Positions 7,163 to 16,255 of a stretch of DNA of 29,365 nt are shown in pieces. Positions within the stretch are counted from its first letter, which is position 1, and each line of letters opens with the position of its first letter. The translations under genes were made by a program, and so were the position numbers. This stretch comes from MGBC114844 sp910585855 (GTDB taxonomy: Bacteria > Bacillota > Clostridia > Lachnospirales > Lachnospiraceae), in contig CBFFYP010000059.1 of NCBI GenBank assembly GCA_965646165.1, positions 1 to 29,365 on the forward strand. The letters run 5' to 3'. The notes below the pieces were generated by a model that saw only the letters and a list, made by a program, of their open reading frames with translations, did not search any database and was not told the DNA's origin.

Positions 7163-8353
7163 CTATCTTATTTTTTCGAATTCTTTCTTTAGGCTCTCCA
7201 AATCCTGTCCTTTAAAAGCCCGTTCCAAAAGTACCGGCAGCATCTGAGGATTACAAGCAAAACAAGGTATCTTAAGCGAAGACACCCGAGCCGCCATCTG
7301 TGTATCATAATAAGGCTTTCCCCCATCTGCAATCGCCAAAAGACAGACTACCGTAACTCCCGCCTCTTTTAGTTCTCCAAGCCGCCGAATCAAAGAAGCC
7401 CGATTTCCGCCCTCATACAAATCTGTAATTAAAAAAAACAACGTCTTGCTGGGATTTTCCACAAATCTTTCACAATAAGCCACTGACCGATCAATATCCG
7501 TTCCTCCGCCAAGCTGAAATCCAAACAGCAAATCTACTGGATCATCCGACTTCTCCGTCAAATCTACTACATTTGTATCAAAAGCCACTACATGCGTCTG
7601 AATCGAAGACATACTGGCAAGAATACAGCTCATAATCGAAGAATAAATCACCGATTCCCCCATAGATCCGCTTTGATCAATATCCAATATTACATGCCAC
7701 TGCCGGGAAGCTGCCACTGTTGTACGATCAAAAAAATAAAAATGTTCCGGTACAATCGTCTTTAGTTCCTGATTATAATTCTTTAAATTCCGCCGAATTG
7801 TCATTTTATAATCTAATGCAGACGCCGAAGGAATCGGCGAATGATTCCTTCTATTTACCGCAGCCGTCACCGCCCGCCGAATATCCGCTTCCAGCAATTT
7901 ATTAATTTCCTCCACAATTTTTTTAATAAAAGCACGTACACTTTCCTTCGATCGCTTTGGTATCTGATCCTTTAACATCAAAATAGTAGAAGCAAGATTA
8001 ATATCCGGCTCTACACTCTCTAACAATTCTGGTTCAAATAAAAGCTGTTTTAATCCGCACCTCTCCATTGCATCTGCCTGTACAATTTTAACCAATTCCT
8101 TATCAAATAAAGATCGTACATCCCCCAGCCACTTTGTAATCTGCGGATTAGAAGGTCCTCTCCCACCCTCTTTCCCAGATCCGCCAAATCCTCCCGCCTC
8201 AGAATTATTATAAATAGAAGCCAACGCCTGATCCATCAGTTCCTGCTCCATAGAAAGTTCCATTCCCTCTGCACCATTCATTCCACGAAATCTTTCATCA
8301 CTCTCCGCACCAAGGATAAGCCTCCATCTTTTCATGCGTTCCAAATTCTCCAT
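7163..8353 (-). CDS. VWA-domain protein (YehP-like), last gene of the SWIM/HEAT/MoxR/DUF5682 cluster
   Basis: 396 residues. The C-terminal half is a von Willebrand factor A domain with a complete metal-ion-dependent adhesion site: Asp226-x-Ser228-x-Ser230 in DIDQSGSMG, Thr285 in GGGTDID, and Asp311 in ITDLYEGG. The N-terminal 200 residues are mostly helical with a Gly-rich loop (GGFGGSGKEGGRG, about 54-66). No signal peptide or membrane span is visible, so it should be cytoplasmic. VWA proteins of this kind usually work with a MoxR-type AAA+ ATPase, and one is encoded two genes upstream. Length and gene order match E. coli YehP next to YehL and YehM. ATG 8353 has GAGGG close upstream. It is separated from the DUF5682 gene by a family B repeat (8464-8611), so its co-transcription is uncertain. 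The exact biochemical role of the set is unknown. Confidence 0.88.
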   Translation of the reverse strand: MENLERMKRWRLILGAESDERFRGMNGAEGMELSMEQELMDQALASIYNNSEAGGFGGSGKEGGRGPSNPQITKWLGDVRSLFDKELVKIVQADAMERCGLKQLLFEPELLESVEPDINLASTILMLKDQIPKRSKESVRAFIKKIVEEINKLLEADIRRAVTAAVNRRNHSPIPSASALDYKMTIRRNLKNYNQELKTIVPEHFYFFDRTTVAASRQWHVILDIDQSGSMGESVIYSSIMSCILASMSSIQTHVVAFDTNVVDLTEKSDDPVDLLFGFQLGGGTDIDRSVAYCERFVENPSKTLFFLITDLYEGGNRASLIRRLGELKEAGVTVVCLLAIADGGKPYYDTQMAARVSSLKIPCFACNPQMLPVLLERAFKGQDLESLKKEFEKIR

Positions 8354-8463
8354 AACACCCTCACTTTATTTTCACTATCATCTTTTACAACAATTAACCA
8401 TATATTTCCACCTCTGTTATCAATTCAGACAAATTCTAAATTACTTTCCGGCTAATAAACCTA

Positions 8464-8611
8464 GCTGAAAGCGGAAGGAAGGTCTATGCAGGGTCATCAT
8501 TTCCCGTCGGCACTTAGGCACGGTATTTTCGTGCCTTACGTGTCCGCTACGAGGAAATGCTAAGCGAAAGCGGACCCGGAATAGACCTTCCTTCCGCTTT
8601 CAGCGACCCCC
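8464..8611 (+). repeat. Family B structured element, copy B3 (inside the gene cluster)
   Basis: Arms 8465-8487 and 8581-8603 form a perfect 23-base inverted repeat whose sequence (CTGAAAGCGGAAGG...) differs from those of B1 and B2. The core between them is nearly the same as in B1/B2, with tetraloop GAAA at 8566-8569 and hairpin AGGCACG-GTATTTT-CGTGCCT. The outer end, CAGCGACCCCCC, is a diverged version of GGCGTCCTCT. It is a single unit, lying between the DUF5682 stop (8622) and the VWA start (8353). The other 110 bases of that gap show no gene. Confidence 0.88.
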
Positions 8612-8621
8612 CTATAAAAAT

Positions 8622-10994
8622 TTAAATATCTCCGAAATCAAAATCCTCCAAACTTTCCAGCATTTCCTCCGCCTCCTTTGTAAGCGGTGTATTCAATACT
8701 TCCGACGTTTCCAATTTATTTAAGTGCCAAATCTCTCCCAGATTTTCCGCAATATCGCTTTTCTCTCTTGCCGAAAAATCTGCAAATGCCCGTCTTAAAA
8801 ACAGCAATGCCCGTTTAAATTCTTCATCATCCAGTGTTTCCAGATAGTGATCCAACGTTTCCCAAAGCCCTAACCGTGCAATCAATGCATAGCGGTTTTT
8901 CATTGAAAGCCCTTCAAACCACCCCGCTCCAAGCTCTGCTGGCACACCTCTTGAAAGTCTTCTGCTTACCCGCACCTCCAATTCTTCATTTGTTATTTTT
9001 CCACGTTCTAAAAGAATCGCCGCCGCATAACCAGAAATCTTCGTATTTAAATCATCCCTGTCCGCAATCTCTGTAATTACTCGAATCCAGCTTGTTTCTG
9101 AAAGAAAATCGTGATTACTTACTGCATCATTTAAAATACTAAGTGCGGGAATCATTATTTTTGCCGCTTCATCATCACAGATACACTCTGCCACTAAAAT
9201 CAGACAAACTCTAAAAAAAAGCTGTTCCATTACCGGAATCAATGGTTTCGAAGAAATCTTTCGAATATCTCCATACTGTATTACAAAAGAAAGGCTTTGT
9301 ATTGTTTCTGCAATTTCATTGACCGCTGCTGCATCAATCGCTGCTTTTTGCAGTGCAGAAACGGCATACTCCGCTGCCTCCGGCATCCCGCACAAAAAGG
9401 CTTCCTTTAAAATTTCTGCAACTGCATTAATCTGCTTTTTTTCTTCCAATTTTTCTTTTATGTAAAAAGAAACTGCCGCAAGTACCGTATCTCCCTTTAA
9501 CTGTGCCTCTACCAGTTCAATTTCTGCCTCCGGTGTCCAGCAGAGCGTCCATCTCTCTTTCCATGTCGCCTGATCCTGTGATACATTTTGAATCCTTACA
9601 AAAGAAATTCCTAATACACGCAGTTTATGCAAAAAGAACGAACGTTCCAAATCCCGAAATGCCGCCTTTTCTGACTTCACTTTTCGATTTTCTCTCAAAT
9701 CCAGATCCAAATCTTCTGCCGTAACAGAACAATATTTTCTTAGACTCAATGCATCTAATTTCTGATAAAAATCCTCCTGAATGGAAGTACGGCTGACTCC
9801 CTCCGGCAATGCACCAATCGCCGTTCCAATCTCCGTATCGGCAACTGCATTTGCAATCTCTCCAAAATTTCCATGTCCCATACAGGTAACTGCCGCATCT
9901 CTAAGATCTCTCAATGCTGGAATTTTACAATCCCTTAAACTGGCAAGAGAAAAAGAAAGACGCATCGCTTCAATTACTTCTGCAGAAGAAACAATATTTC
10001 CATTTGCTCTCTGCCATGCAGCAATTCTAGAAAGATAACTTCTGGCTGCATAGTCTGCTTCTCCTTTTTTAAATCCCTGCCATAAAAGTTCATAATAAGC
10101 AGGTGCTTTATTTCCTGCCCCATACCCCGATCGGGAAGAAAGGCGATAATAGGAATATGGCATCAATGTTTTTCCTGCTTCTAAAATCGGCAGTTTTTTT
10201 AATTCCTTTTCGCTCAGTTTTTCGGTATCACTTCGCAGACCTTTTACATGAAATGCTCCTGTCACCACCACAATTTTATCCGCTGGAATTCCAGAAGAAA
10301 TCACCTCTTCAATCTGCCGCTTCATATAGGCTTCCCGTACAACATCCTCGGCATGATCTTCATCTGCTTTTAAAGTCAGCGTTCTTAATTCCGTGCCAAA
10401 CCGATCAGAACCGCTGATATAGGCATCTTCATCTCTTACATGCTCCATTGTGCGTTCCCAAAACGTTTCCTGTCCATCCTCCCCAGACAGTCTGTCTAAT
10501 TGCTGGTAGATACCTTCTTCTGCATCTTCCTGAGTATTCTCCTGCTCTTGTTCCTCTGTTTGTGCCTCTTTTTCTTCCTCTTCTTCCCATTTTCTTATTT
10601 TTTCTAACTCTCTCTGACGCCTGATTTTAGAAAATGCAAGAAATGCACCGGAAGGCAAATCAATAAAGCGGCACTGCTTTTTATTTTCATATGCCCAGAG
10701 AATTGCCTGATACTCCGGGGAATAGACAGAAAGCGGATACAAAATCGTATCAATCGGAGGCTCTTTTGTATAAGCAAGCATAGCAAACGGCGGTTTTACT
10801 TTTTGATTTGGTACAATCGAAAGTTCCTCATTAAAATCAGACGGTCCTTCCACTAGTACGATCTCCGGCTTTACTCGATCCAAAAGTTTTCTCAAATGCC
10901 ACGCCCCGGCAGGCGAAAGATGCCGGATTCCAAATAAAATCGGCACATTGGATTGCTTCCTTTCTTTTTCTTTAAAAATCTGTTTCTCAATCAT
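8622..10994 (-). CDS. DUF5682 family protein (YehM-like), possible TraB/ChaN-like N-terminal domain
   Basis: 790 residues and no signal peptide. The N-terminal region has GIRHLSPAG (22-30), PEIVLVEGP (43-51) and VVVTGAFHVKGL (242-253). This His / Glu-Gly-Pro / Gly-x-x-His pattern recalls the TraB/ChaN/EreA superfamily. That link is my inference from motif spacing. Residues about 128-165 are a strongly acidic low-complexity insert (EEEEEKEAQTEEQEQ). The C-terminal 500 residues are mainly helical without a motif I recognise. Family knowledge: DUF5682 proteins sit beside MoxR ATPases and VWA proteins, as yehM does in E. coli. The start ATG overlaps the ATPase stop by 8 bases (ATGATTGA), so translation is probably coupled. 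A complex with the ATPase and VWA proteins is plausible but not shown. Confidence 0.85.
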   Translation of the reverse strand: MIEKQIFKEKERKQSNVPILFGIRHLSPAGAWHLRKLLDRVKPEIVLVEGPSDFNEELSIVPNQKVKPPFAMLAYTKEPPIDTILYPLSVYSPEYQAILWAYENKKQCRFIDLPSGAFLAFSKIRRQRELEKIRKWEEEEEKEAQTEEQEQENTQEDAEEGIYQQLDRLSGEDGQETFWERTMEHVRDEDAYISGSDRFGTELRTLTLKADEDHAEDVVREAYMKRQIEEVISSGIPADKIVVVTGAFHVKGLRSDTEKLSEKELKKLPILEAGKTLMPYSYYRLSSRSGYGAGNKAPAYYELLWQGFKKGEADYAARSYLSRIAAWQRANGNIVSSAEVIEAMRLSFSLASLRDCKIPALRDLRDAAVTCMGHGNFGEIANAVADTEIGTAIGALPEGVSRTSIQEDFYQKLDALSLRKYCSVTAEDLDLDLRENRKVKSEKAAFRDLERSFFLHKLRVLGISFVRIQNVSQDQATWKERWTLCWTPEAEIELVEAQLKGDTVLAAVSFYIKEKLEEKKQINAVAEILKEAFLCGMPEAAEYAVSALQKAAIDAAAVNEIAETIQSLSFVIQYGDIRKISSKPLIPVMEQLFFRVCLILVAECICDDEAAKIMIPALSILNDAVSNHDFLSETSWIRVITEIADRDDLNTKISGYAAAILLERGKITNEELEVRVSRRLSRGVPAELGAGWFEGLSMKNRYALIARLGLWETLDHYLETLDDEEFKRALLFLRRAFADFSAREKSDIAENLGEIWHLNKLETSEVLNTPLTKEAEEMLESLEDFDFGDI

Positions 10995-12078
10995 GAAACT
11001 CTCTACACTCCTTATAAAGCCCTGTCCATCTAGAACCCCGTTTTTTCACTACATTTTCCAAATATTCCTTCCAAGCCAGACTGTCCTTTTCCTCATCTTT
11101 TACAATCGCTCCCTCTAATCCGGCTGCCAAATCATAATCGGTAATCACTCCGTTTCCAAAACTTCCTGCCAAAGCCATACTATTGGCCAGCAGAGAAATC
11201 GCTTCTGCTGTAGAAAGCACCCCTGAAGTTGTCTTTAGCTTCTGCTTTTTATCCAAGGTCATTCCAAGACGAAGTTCTCTAAAAATCGTACAGACTTTTT
11301 CTATTACTTCATCCTCTGGAAGTGCCGCATTTAAATCCAAATTTTGAGAAAGCTGTACCACTCTTGTTTTGACAATATCCATTTCCGCTGCCAAATTTGC
11401 AGGAGCAGGAAGCACCACAATATTAAACCGCCGCTTCAGTGCTGCCGACATCTCATTTACCCCTTTATCCCGTGTATTTGCCGTAGCAATAACCGAAAAT
11501 CCCTTTTTTGCAGGAGCTTCAATATTTAACTCCGGTACGGAAATTCTCTTTTCTGATAAAATCGAAATCAAAGCATCCTGTACCTCCGAAGCACAGCGGG
11601 ATATTTCCTCTACCCGGGCAATCGTTCCATTTTCCATTGCACAGTAAACCGGGCTTTTCAACATTGCCTCTACCGAAGGTCCTTGTGAAATCAGCATCGC
11701 ATAATTCCAGGAATAACGAATCTGCTCCTCCGTCGTTCCTGCCGTTCCCTGTATCACCTGAGTAGAATTTCCATTAATCGCTGCGGTCAAATGCTCCGAA
11801 AGCCAAGACTTTGCTGTCCCCGGCTCTCCAATCAATAAAAGCGCCCGATCCGTAACCAAGGTTGCAATCGCAATCTCTACCAATCTCCGATTTCCGATAT
11901 ACTTTGGTGTAATTACTGTATTTCCAACCTTTCCTCCGGTAATATAAGTCAACACCGATTTCGGCGACATCTGCCAGCCTTCCGGGACATTTTCCTTTTC
12001 TGCCTTTATCAGTGCGTCAATCTCCTTTTTATACATCTGCTCTGCCGGCAGACGAAGTACCTCTTGTTTCTTAGCCAT
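10987..12078 (-). CDS. MoxR-type AAA+ ATPase (YehL-like)
   Basis: 363 residues. Walker A is GEPGTAKS (84-91), the Ala-Lys-Ser variant common in MoxR-related ATPases. The Walker B region is RVEEISRC (155-162), with Glu where Asp is usual. Sensor 1 is ATANTRDKG (198-206) and the arginine-finger region is LKRRFN (214-219). MoxR ATPases act as hexameric chaperones that remodel or load metals and cofactors onto client proteins, usually with VWA partners. The downstream VWA gene fits. Length matches E. coli YehL. ATG 12078 has AAGGAG upstream. It is 57 bases after the HEAT-like gene and overlaps the DUF5682 gene by 8 bases, consistent with one operon. Confidence 0.9.
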   Translation of the reverse strand: MAKKQEVLRLPAEQMYKKEIDALIKAEKENVPEGWQMSPKSVLTYITGGKVGNTVITPKYIGNRRLVEIAIATLVTDRALLLIGEPGTAKSWLSEHLTAAINGNSTQVIQGTAGTTEEQIRYSWNYAMLISQGPSVEAMLKSPVYCAMENGTIARVEEISRCASEVQDALISILSEKRISVPELNIEAPAKKGFSVIATANTRDKGVNEMSAALKRRFNIVVLPAPANLAAEMDIVKTRVVQLSQNLDLNAALPEDEVIEKVCTIFRELRLGMTLDKKQKLKTTSGVLSTAEAISLLANSMALAGSFGNGVITDYDLAAGLEGAIVKDEEKDSLAWKEYLENVVKKRGSRWTGLYKECREFHD

Positions 12079-12135
12079 TTCTATCTCCTTATTTTTCTTT
12101 TTTATTTTTTATGCCGATTCTGCCATTCAAGATTC

Positions 12136-14169
12136 TTATTCACATCCACTGCTTATCCGATTTTCCAACTCTTCTAATGAAATCGCTCTGCCGTTAAAAG
12201 TAACTTCCTTTCTTTCCATCATTTTTTTAATTTCCTCCAGTGCTTCTTTTTTCTTTTCCACTGTCATAGGAATACTTATCATCAGCCGCTCAAAATCCCA
12301 ATAACTCTTCTTTCCCATCTGCTTTACATGATGAATCAAATCTTCCAATTCAAAAGTCATATGGCATTTTTTCATTACACGAAAACAATCAGAAAATCGT
12401 CCTTTTCCTCCATATAACGCCCGATTATAAAAATATTTTCCAAGCAATGCACAATTTCTCTCATCCTTCGGACAAACCATCCGTTCCAATACACTGTCCC
12501 AAGAAGCTATTGCATCACTATAATATCCAGTATCAAAATCAGAGCGCAATCCCTCTTTTAAAGTAAAATCACCATCTTTTTTTATCTTATTATCCGTCAA
12601 AAGTTCAATCCAGCGCAGATCAAATTTCCCGTAAATCTTTTCTTTCACTATAAATTCTTTTTCCAAATGAGGCTCTTGAAATCGATCTGCCAAAATATAC
12701 GCATCCTGTTCTTCATCATAGCGCATATAAGAAAATGCTTCCATAATAGCAAGTCTGCCTGCCTTCTTTTCTGCATTTTCCTTCTCTCCATCCTGTACTA
12801 AATAAAAAGAAAATTCCGAAAAAACCTCTTCCCCCTCTTTTGAAAGCAGCGCTGCCAACAGTGCCGATGACAAAAATGCTTCTCCATATTCCTGATAGAG
12901 TTCCTGTGCCAACTGATAAAGTTTTGGACTTTTTGTAAATAAAATGGATTTACTTAACATTCTGTCAATATATTTCACAGGATAAGATTCATTGCCCCTA
13001 TACACATAAGGAAGCGAAAAACGGCTGTTTTTCCCCTCTGCATTTTTCAATTCGTCAAAAATCTTTGCTCCAGCCAGTCTTTTATATACGGCAAGCATCG
13101 CATCGGAAGTTTTTCCAACCATTGCAGTAAACATCTTACGAATCCGTATCCTTGCCTCCATATCCACCAAAACATTTCCGCCCGCTGCCTGTTTTTCCAA
13201 AAAATCTAACCACTGGTTTATATTCTCTGCTACAATATTAGAAACCTGTTCGCTCTTTGTCAGATAAAAATAACCATCTTCCCAAAATGTTCCTGCCTTT
13301 TTCTGCGTAGCTAAAAAAGCATCACTGCTGTCCTTTTTGCATTGAAGCTGATCTCTGAAATACTGGTAAATCTTTTCACTTTCCATATAAGACAATGCCC
13401 AGATAGCTGCTTTTTTATTTTTGCCCTTTTCGGTTTTTACCAGATTAAACAGCAGCTCCTCATTCTCTTTCTCATGGCGCAGTGCATAGATTAACGTTTC
13501 CCGTACCTCTTTTTTTGCGGTATCCAGCATAGTAAGATACCAGCTATTTTCCTTTTCTTTGGCGATATTTTCAATTACACGCACCCGTCTTACCATCTCG
13601 CTTTTTCCATCCGGCAAAAACCCTCGTTTCAAAAGCGGCAGCATTGATTCATCCTCTTTACTTAACCACTGCTCAATCTCATCTGCAAGTACAGAATATC
13701 CCGCACCCAATCCGTCCACCAAAGCAGACCGCAGCCGAAAATCCCGAAAAATTTCCGGGCTTTCTCTATAACTATCTATCACCAAAGAATAATGTCCACT
13801 GCCGCTTGTCGTCAATGCCTCTAAAATAGGAGCAGCCTTGCTGTAAGGCGCAGTAGTAATTATTGTTTCCTTTATTTCACTGCTGATTGCAGATAATTCT
13901 CCATCCATTCCTGCCGATGCCTGCGTTACAAGCACCGCATCTAAAAGAGCCAATTCATCTAACAGGGCATTGGCTCGCTGTTCCTCCGGCACTTCTAAAA
14001 TATGTAATGCTCCCTGATAAATCTTTCCAAAAATCGGAACAGCCTTAGAAAGCGGTTCTACCTGATCAATCGCCTGTTTCAGTCGAAAATCTTCCGGCAT
14101 CAGAGAGATTCCCGCAACTGCACTGGTATTTAACCTCTCCTTTAATTTATAAAGTGGTTCGATATTCAT
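12136..14169 (-). CDS. HEAT-like helical repeat protein of the MoxR/VWA cluster
   Basis: 677 residues, almost wholly alpha-helical by composition, with repeated Leu/Ala-rich helix pairs. The stretch about 190-290 (KEVRETLIYALRHEKENEEL, then KKAAIWALSYMES) reads like HEAT repeats. There is no catalytic motif, signal peptide or membrane span. In related clusters this slot is taken by DUF5691-type or DUF4132-type large helical proteins. I could not assign it to one of these with certainty. It probably acts as a scaffold or client adaptor for the ATPase. ATG 14169 has a strong GGAGG six bases upstream. The gene follows the SWIM gene after only 14 bases. Confidence 0.75.
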   Translation of the reverse strand: MNIEPLYKLKERLNTSAVAGISLMPEDFRLKQAIDQVEPLSKAVPIFGKIYQGALHILEVPEEQRANALLDELALLDAVLVTQASAGMDGELSAISSEIKETIITTAPYSKAAPILEALTTSGSGHYSLVIDSYRESPEIFRDFRLRSALVDGLGAGYSVLADEIEQWLSKEDESMLPLLKRGFLPDGKSEMVRRVRVIENIAKEKENSWYLTMLDTAKKEVRETLIYALRHEKENEELLFNLVKTEKGKNKKAAIWALSYMESEKIYQYFRDQLQCKKDSSDAFLATQKKAGTFWEDGYFYLTKSEQVSNIVAENINQWLDFLEKQAAGGNVLVDMEARIRIRKMFTAMVGKTSDAMLAVYKRLAGAKIFDELKNAEGKNSRFSLPYVYRGNESYPVKYIDRMLSKSILFTKSPKLYQLAQELYQEYGEAFLSSALLAALLSKEGEEVFSEFSFYLVQDGEKENAEKKAGRLAIMEAFSYMRYDEEQDAYILADRFQEPHLEKEFIVKEKIYGKFDLRWIELLTDNKIKKDGDFTLKEGLRSDFDTGYYSDAIASWDSVLERMVCPKDERNCALLGKYFYNRALYGGKGRFSDCFRVMKKCHMTFELEDLIHHVKQMGKKSYWDFERLMISIPMTVEKKKEALEEIKKMMERKEVTFNGRAISLEELENRISSGCE

Positions 14170-14183
14170 TTTGACCTCCTGTT

Positions 14184-15653
14184 TTAATATAATAACCGAA
14201 CAACCCGATCCTCCGTTACAATACTATAGGGCTGTACACAGATACGCCGATTTTCCTCATCATAAAAAAATGCCCCCAATAAAACCTGATTTTGAAATAA
14301 TTCTTCCTCAGGAAGCATCAGCAGCCGATCCACACTGCCCTCATGTCCATTTAATCTCATATCTTCAAGAACAATCCGATTGCCAAACGCATCTTCTAAT
14401 ACCGGAATTGCTCCCACCTTCCCGATTCTCTGATAAGCAAATAAAAGTACAACAAAGTTATCAGCAAGCGTTTTTTTCATCTGATTTTTTATTTTTTTCT
14501 GGGTATCCGCCAGATTTTTTTCTGCATGTTCTTTTAACTGAGCCAATTCTTCTTTCTCAATTTTATGAAACTCCACACTTTCCCAATTCCAGCGGATTCT
14601 TCGATTTAATTCCCCGGGATAATAACTAAGCACCGGAATACAAGCCGTTTCAAATACCGTATCTTCCTGTTTGATATACTTCACCGCCTTTACCGGACGA
14701 TAATTGCAGCGAAAAGAAACTTCTCCGTTTTCAATATCTGCCCACCAGCCAGTATCTAAATACTCTTTTCTTGCCTCGTCATAAATAACTTCAAACGATA
14801 ACTGAATTAATTTTGCCTGCTCTTTTTTCAGACCCAACGCATTTAATTCCTCTAATTTCCACTCTCCCCCCAACTCTTCATATAAAATATTGTCATCACT
14901 ATTTACATCATCTGATTCCAACTTTGTATTCAGATACTCTTCCGACTTTTTTATCAATGCCCGAAGCTTCACCAAAATCGCAACCGCTTCCCGATAATGC
15001 CTTTCCTCTCCGTCTTTTTTAAATGCCTCAATTTCTACAATCAATCGTTTGACATAAATCTGAGGTCCTAACAAATAATAATCTCCAAGCTGCTTAGCCA
15101 AATCGGTATATGTCTTTACCGAATTTCCCCCCATTGTACCAAGTCCTGCCTGCAAAAGACTGCGAACCATATCCTCTGCCAATTTCAGCCCTTCAAGTTG
15201 TTTCTTTATCTTTTTCGTCTTTGCTGCCTTACTTCTCTTAATGGCAGCAGCATCCTTTTCCACTGTAACACCACTTTTAGCAGCTTCCTCTTTCTCCTGC
15301 TTTTTCGCCTCTCTCGCTTCCTTTTTCTTCCGCTTGTCTAATATATCCTGCGGAATCTCACAAACCTCAAAATCCTTCTTAGCTGCCATCTCAAACAAAA
15401 GGGCAAGACTATGCTTGCAGGGAAACTGTCTGCTTGGACAACTGCATCGAAACACAGGTGTTTCCTCTATAAAATCAGCAGTAACAATATAATCCGATTT
15501 CCCGCTTCCTTTGCACTGCCCCATATAAAAGGTATCATCCTCTGAACGAGAAAGTTTCACAAATCCCCCTTTTGACGAAATCTTTTTTCCATTACTTACA
15601 GCAGCCGCATTAGGAGCAATACTGCTGATAAACTGTTCTGATATCTCTCTCAC
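14184..15653 (-). CDS. SWIM zinc-finger protein (first gene of the MoxR/VWA cluster)
   Basis: 489 residues. The SWIM motif CxC-x6-CxH is complete at Cys70, Cys72, Cys79 and His81 (RCSCPSRQFPCKHSLALL). SWIM domains bind zinc and are thought to contact DNA or proteins. Residues about 100-150 are very Lys/Glu/Ala-rich and probably a long helix or coiled coil. The remainder lacks a motif I recognise. The E. coli yeh cluster also carries a SWIM protein (YehQ). GTG 15653 is used as start, with GAGG about nine bases upstream. A candidate promoter lies at 15717-15745. It is the first gene of the five-gene series, with gaps of 14, 57, -8 and 268 bases to follow. Confidence 0.87.
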   Translation of the reverse strand: MREISEQFISSIAPNAAAVSNGKKISSKGGFVKLSRSEDDTFYMGQCKGSGKSDYIVTADFIEETPVFRCSCPSRQFPCKHSLALLFEMAAKKDFEVCEIPQDILDKRKKKEAREAKKQEKEEAAKSGVTVEKDAAAIKRSKAAKTKKIKKQLEGLKLAEDMVRSLLQAGLGTMGGNSVKTYTDLAKQLGDYYLLGPQIYVKRLIVEIEAFKKDGEERHYREAVAILVKLRALIKKSEEYLNTKLESDDVNSDDNILYEELGGEWKLEELNALGLKKEQAKLIQLSFEVIYDEARKEYLDTGWWADIENGEVSFRCNYRPVKAVKYIKQEDTVFETACIPVLSYYPGELNRRIRWNWESVEFHKIEKEELAQLKEHAEKNLADTQKKIKNQMKKTLADNFVVLLFAYQRIGKVGAIPVLEDAFGNRIVLEDMRLNGHEGSVDRLLMLPEEELFQNQVLLGAFFYDEENRRICVQPYSIVTEDRVVRLLY

Positions 15654-15716
15654 GTTTTTTACCTCAACTAGAAATATTCTAAAATAAAATATATTTTTTA
15701 TTCCTGTTACAATAAA

Positions 15717-15745
15717 ATTTTAACATAAAAATTAAAAATAAGCAA
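15717..15745 (-). promoter_or_regulatory. Candidate sigma-A promoter for the SWIM/MoxR/VWA cluster
   Basis: On the minus strand TTGCTT (15740-15745) and TAAAAT (15717-15722) are 17 bases apart, about 65 bases upstream of the GTG start in a very AT-rich stretch between the gene and the type I repeat. Confidence 0.45.
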
Positions 15746-15789
15746 GAAAATTACAGTCAAGTAAAAAAATTTACATTCGGCTTTTAGAG

Positions 15790-16155
15790 ATAGGATGCTG
15801 CCGGAAAGAATTGGCTTTCACCGGACGCAAGAGGCGGTTTGCTCCTGTTCTTTGCTTGCTCCGCTCCAAACGGTAAGAAAGTCTAGGGCTTCTGATTTCG
15901 GTTCATCCAACCGGACGAACCGGGGCGCAATTCGCCCTCCTTCCATCCGAAACGAAACGAATGTAAGGAAGGATTTTACCAACCATAAAACATCCTCTTC
16001 CCTATCCTCCGGGCTAAACACGCCCCTTTTTTTGCATACCCTGCATAGAAGCAGGATATACAAAAAATTCTAGGTAGTTCCACAGAAGCCCAAGACTTTC
16101 TAACCGTTCTCCGAAGTCGCAGTCAAAGAACAGGAGCAAACCGCCTCTCGCTGTT
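15790..16155 (-). repeat. Family A type I structured element (E2, left half of composite)
   Basis: Arms 15830-15854 and 16124-16148 form a perfect 25-base inverted repeat. This copy has GTTCTTTG/CAAAGAAC where E3 has GTCCTTTG/CAAAGGAC and E4 GTCTTTTG/CAAAAGAC, so the pairing is kept by compensatory changes. The core carries the GGGGCG / GCCC blocks and the hairpin with arms GCATACCCTGC / GCAGGATATAC. The tail outside GGACGC includes TTGGCTTTCACC and a short CCGG-based hairpin. With the linker and type II it fills most of the 15654-16769 gap. Confidence 0.9.
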
Positions 16156-16255
16156 GATAAAATAGCGGTAGAAATTATATTTTATTACAGAATAAAAACA
16201 GAAACAAATTTTTAGAAAAGTTTGAATGTGATTCTTTTTTTGTTTCGGAGTCAAG

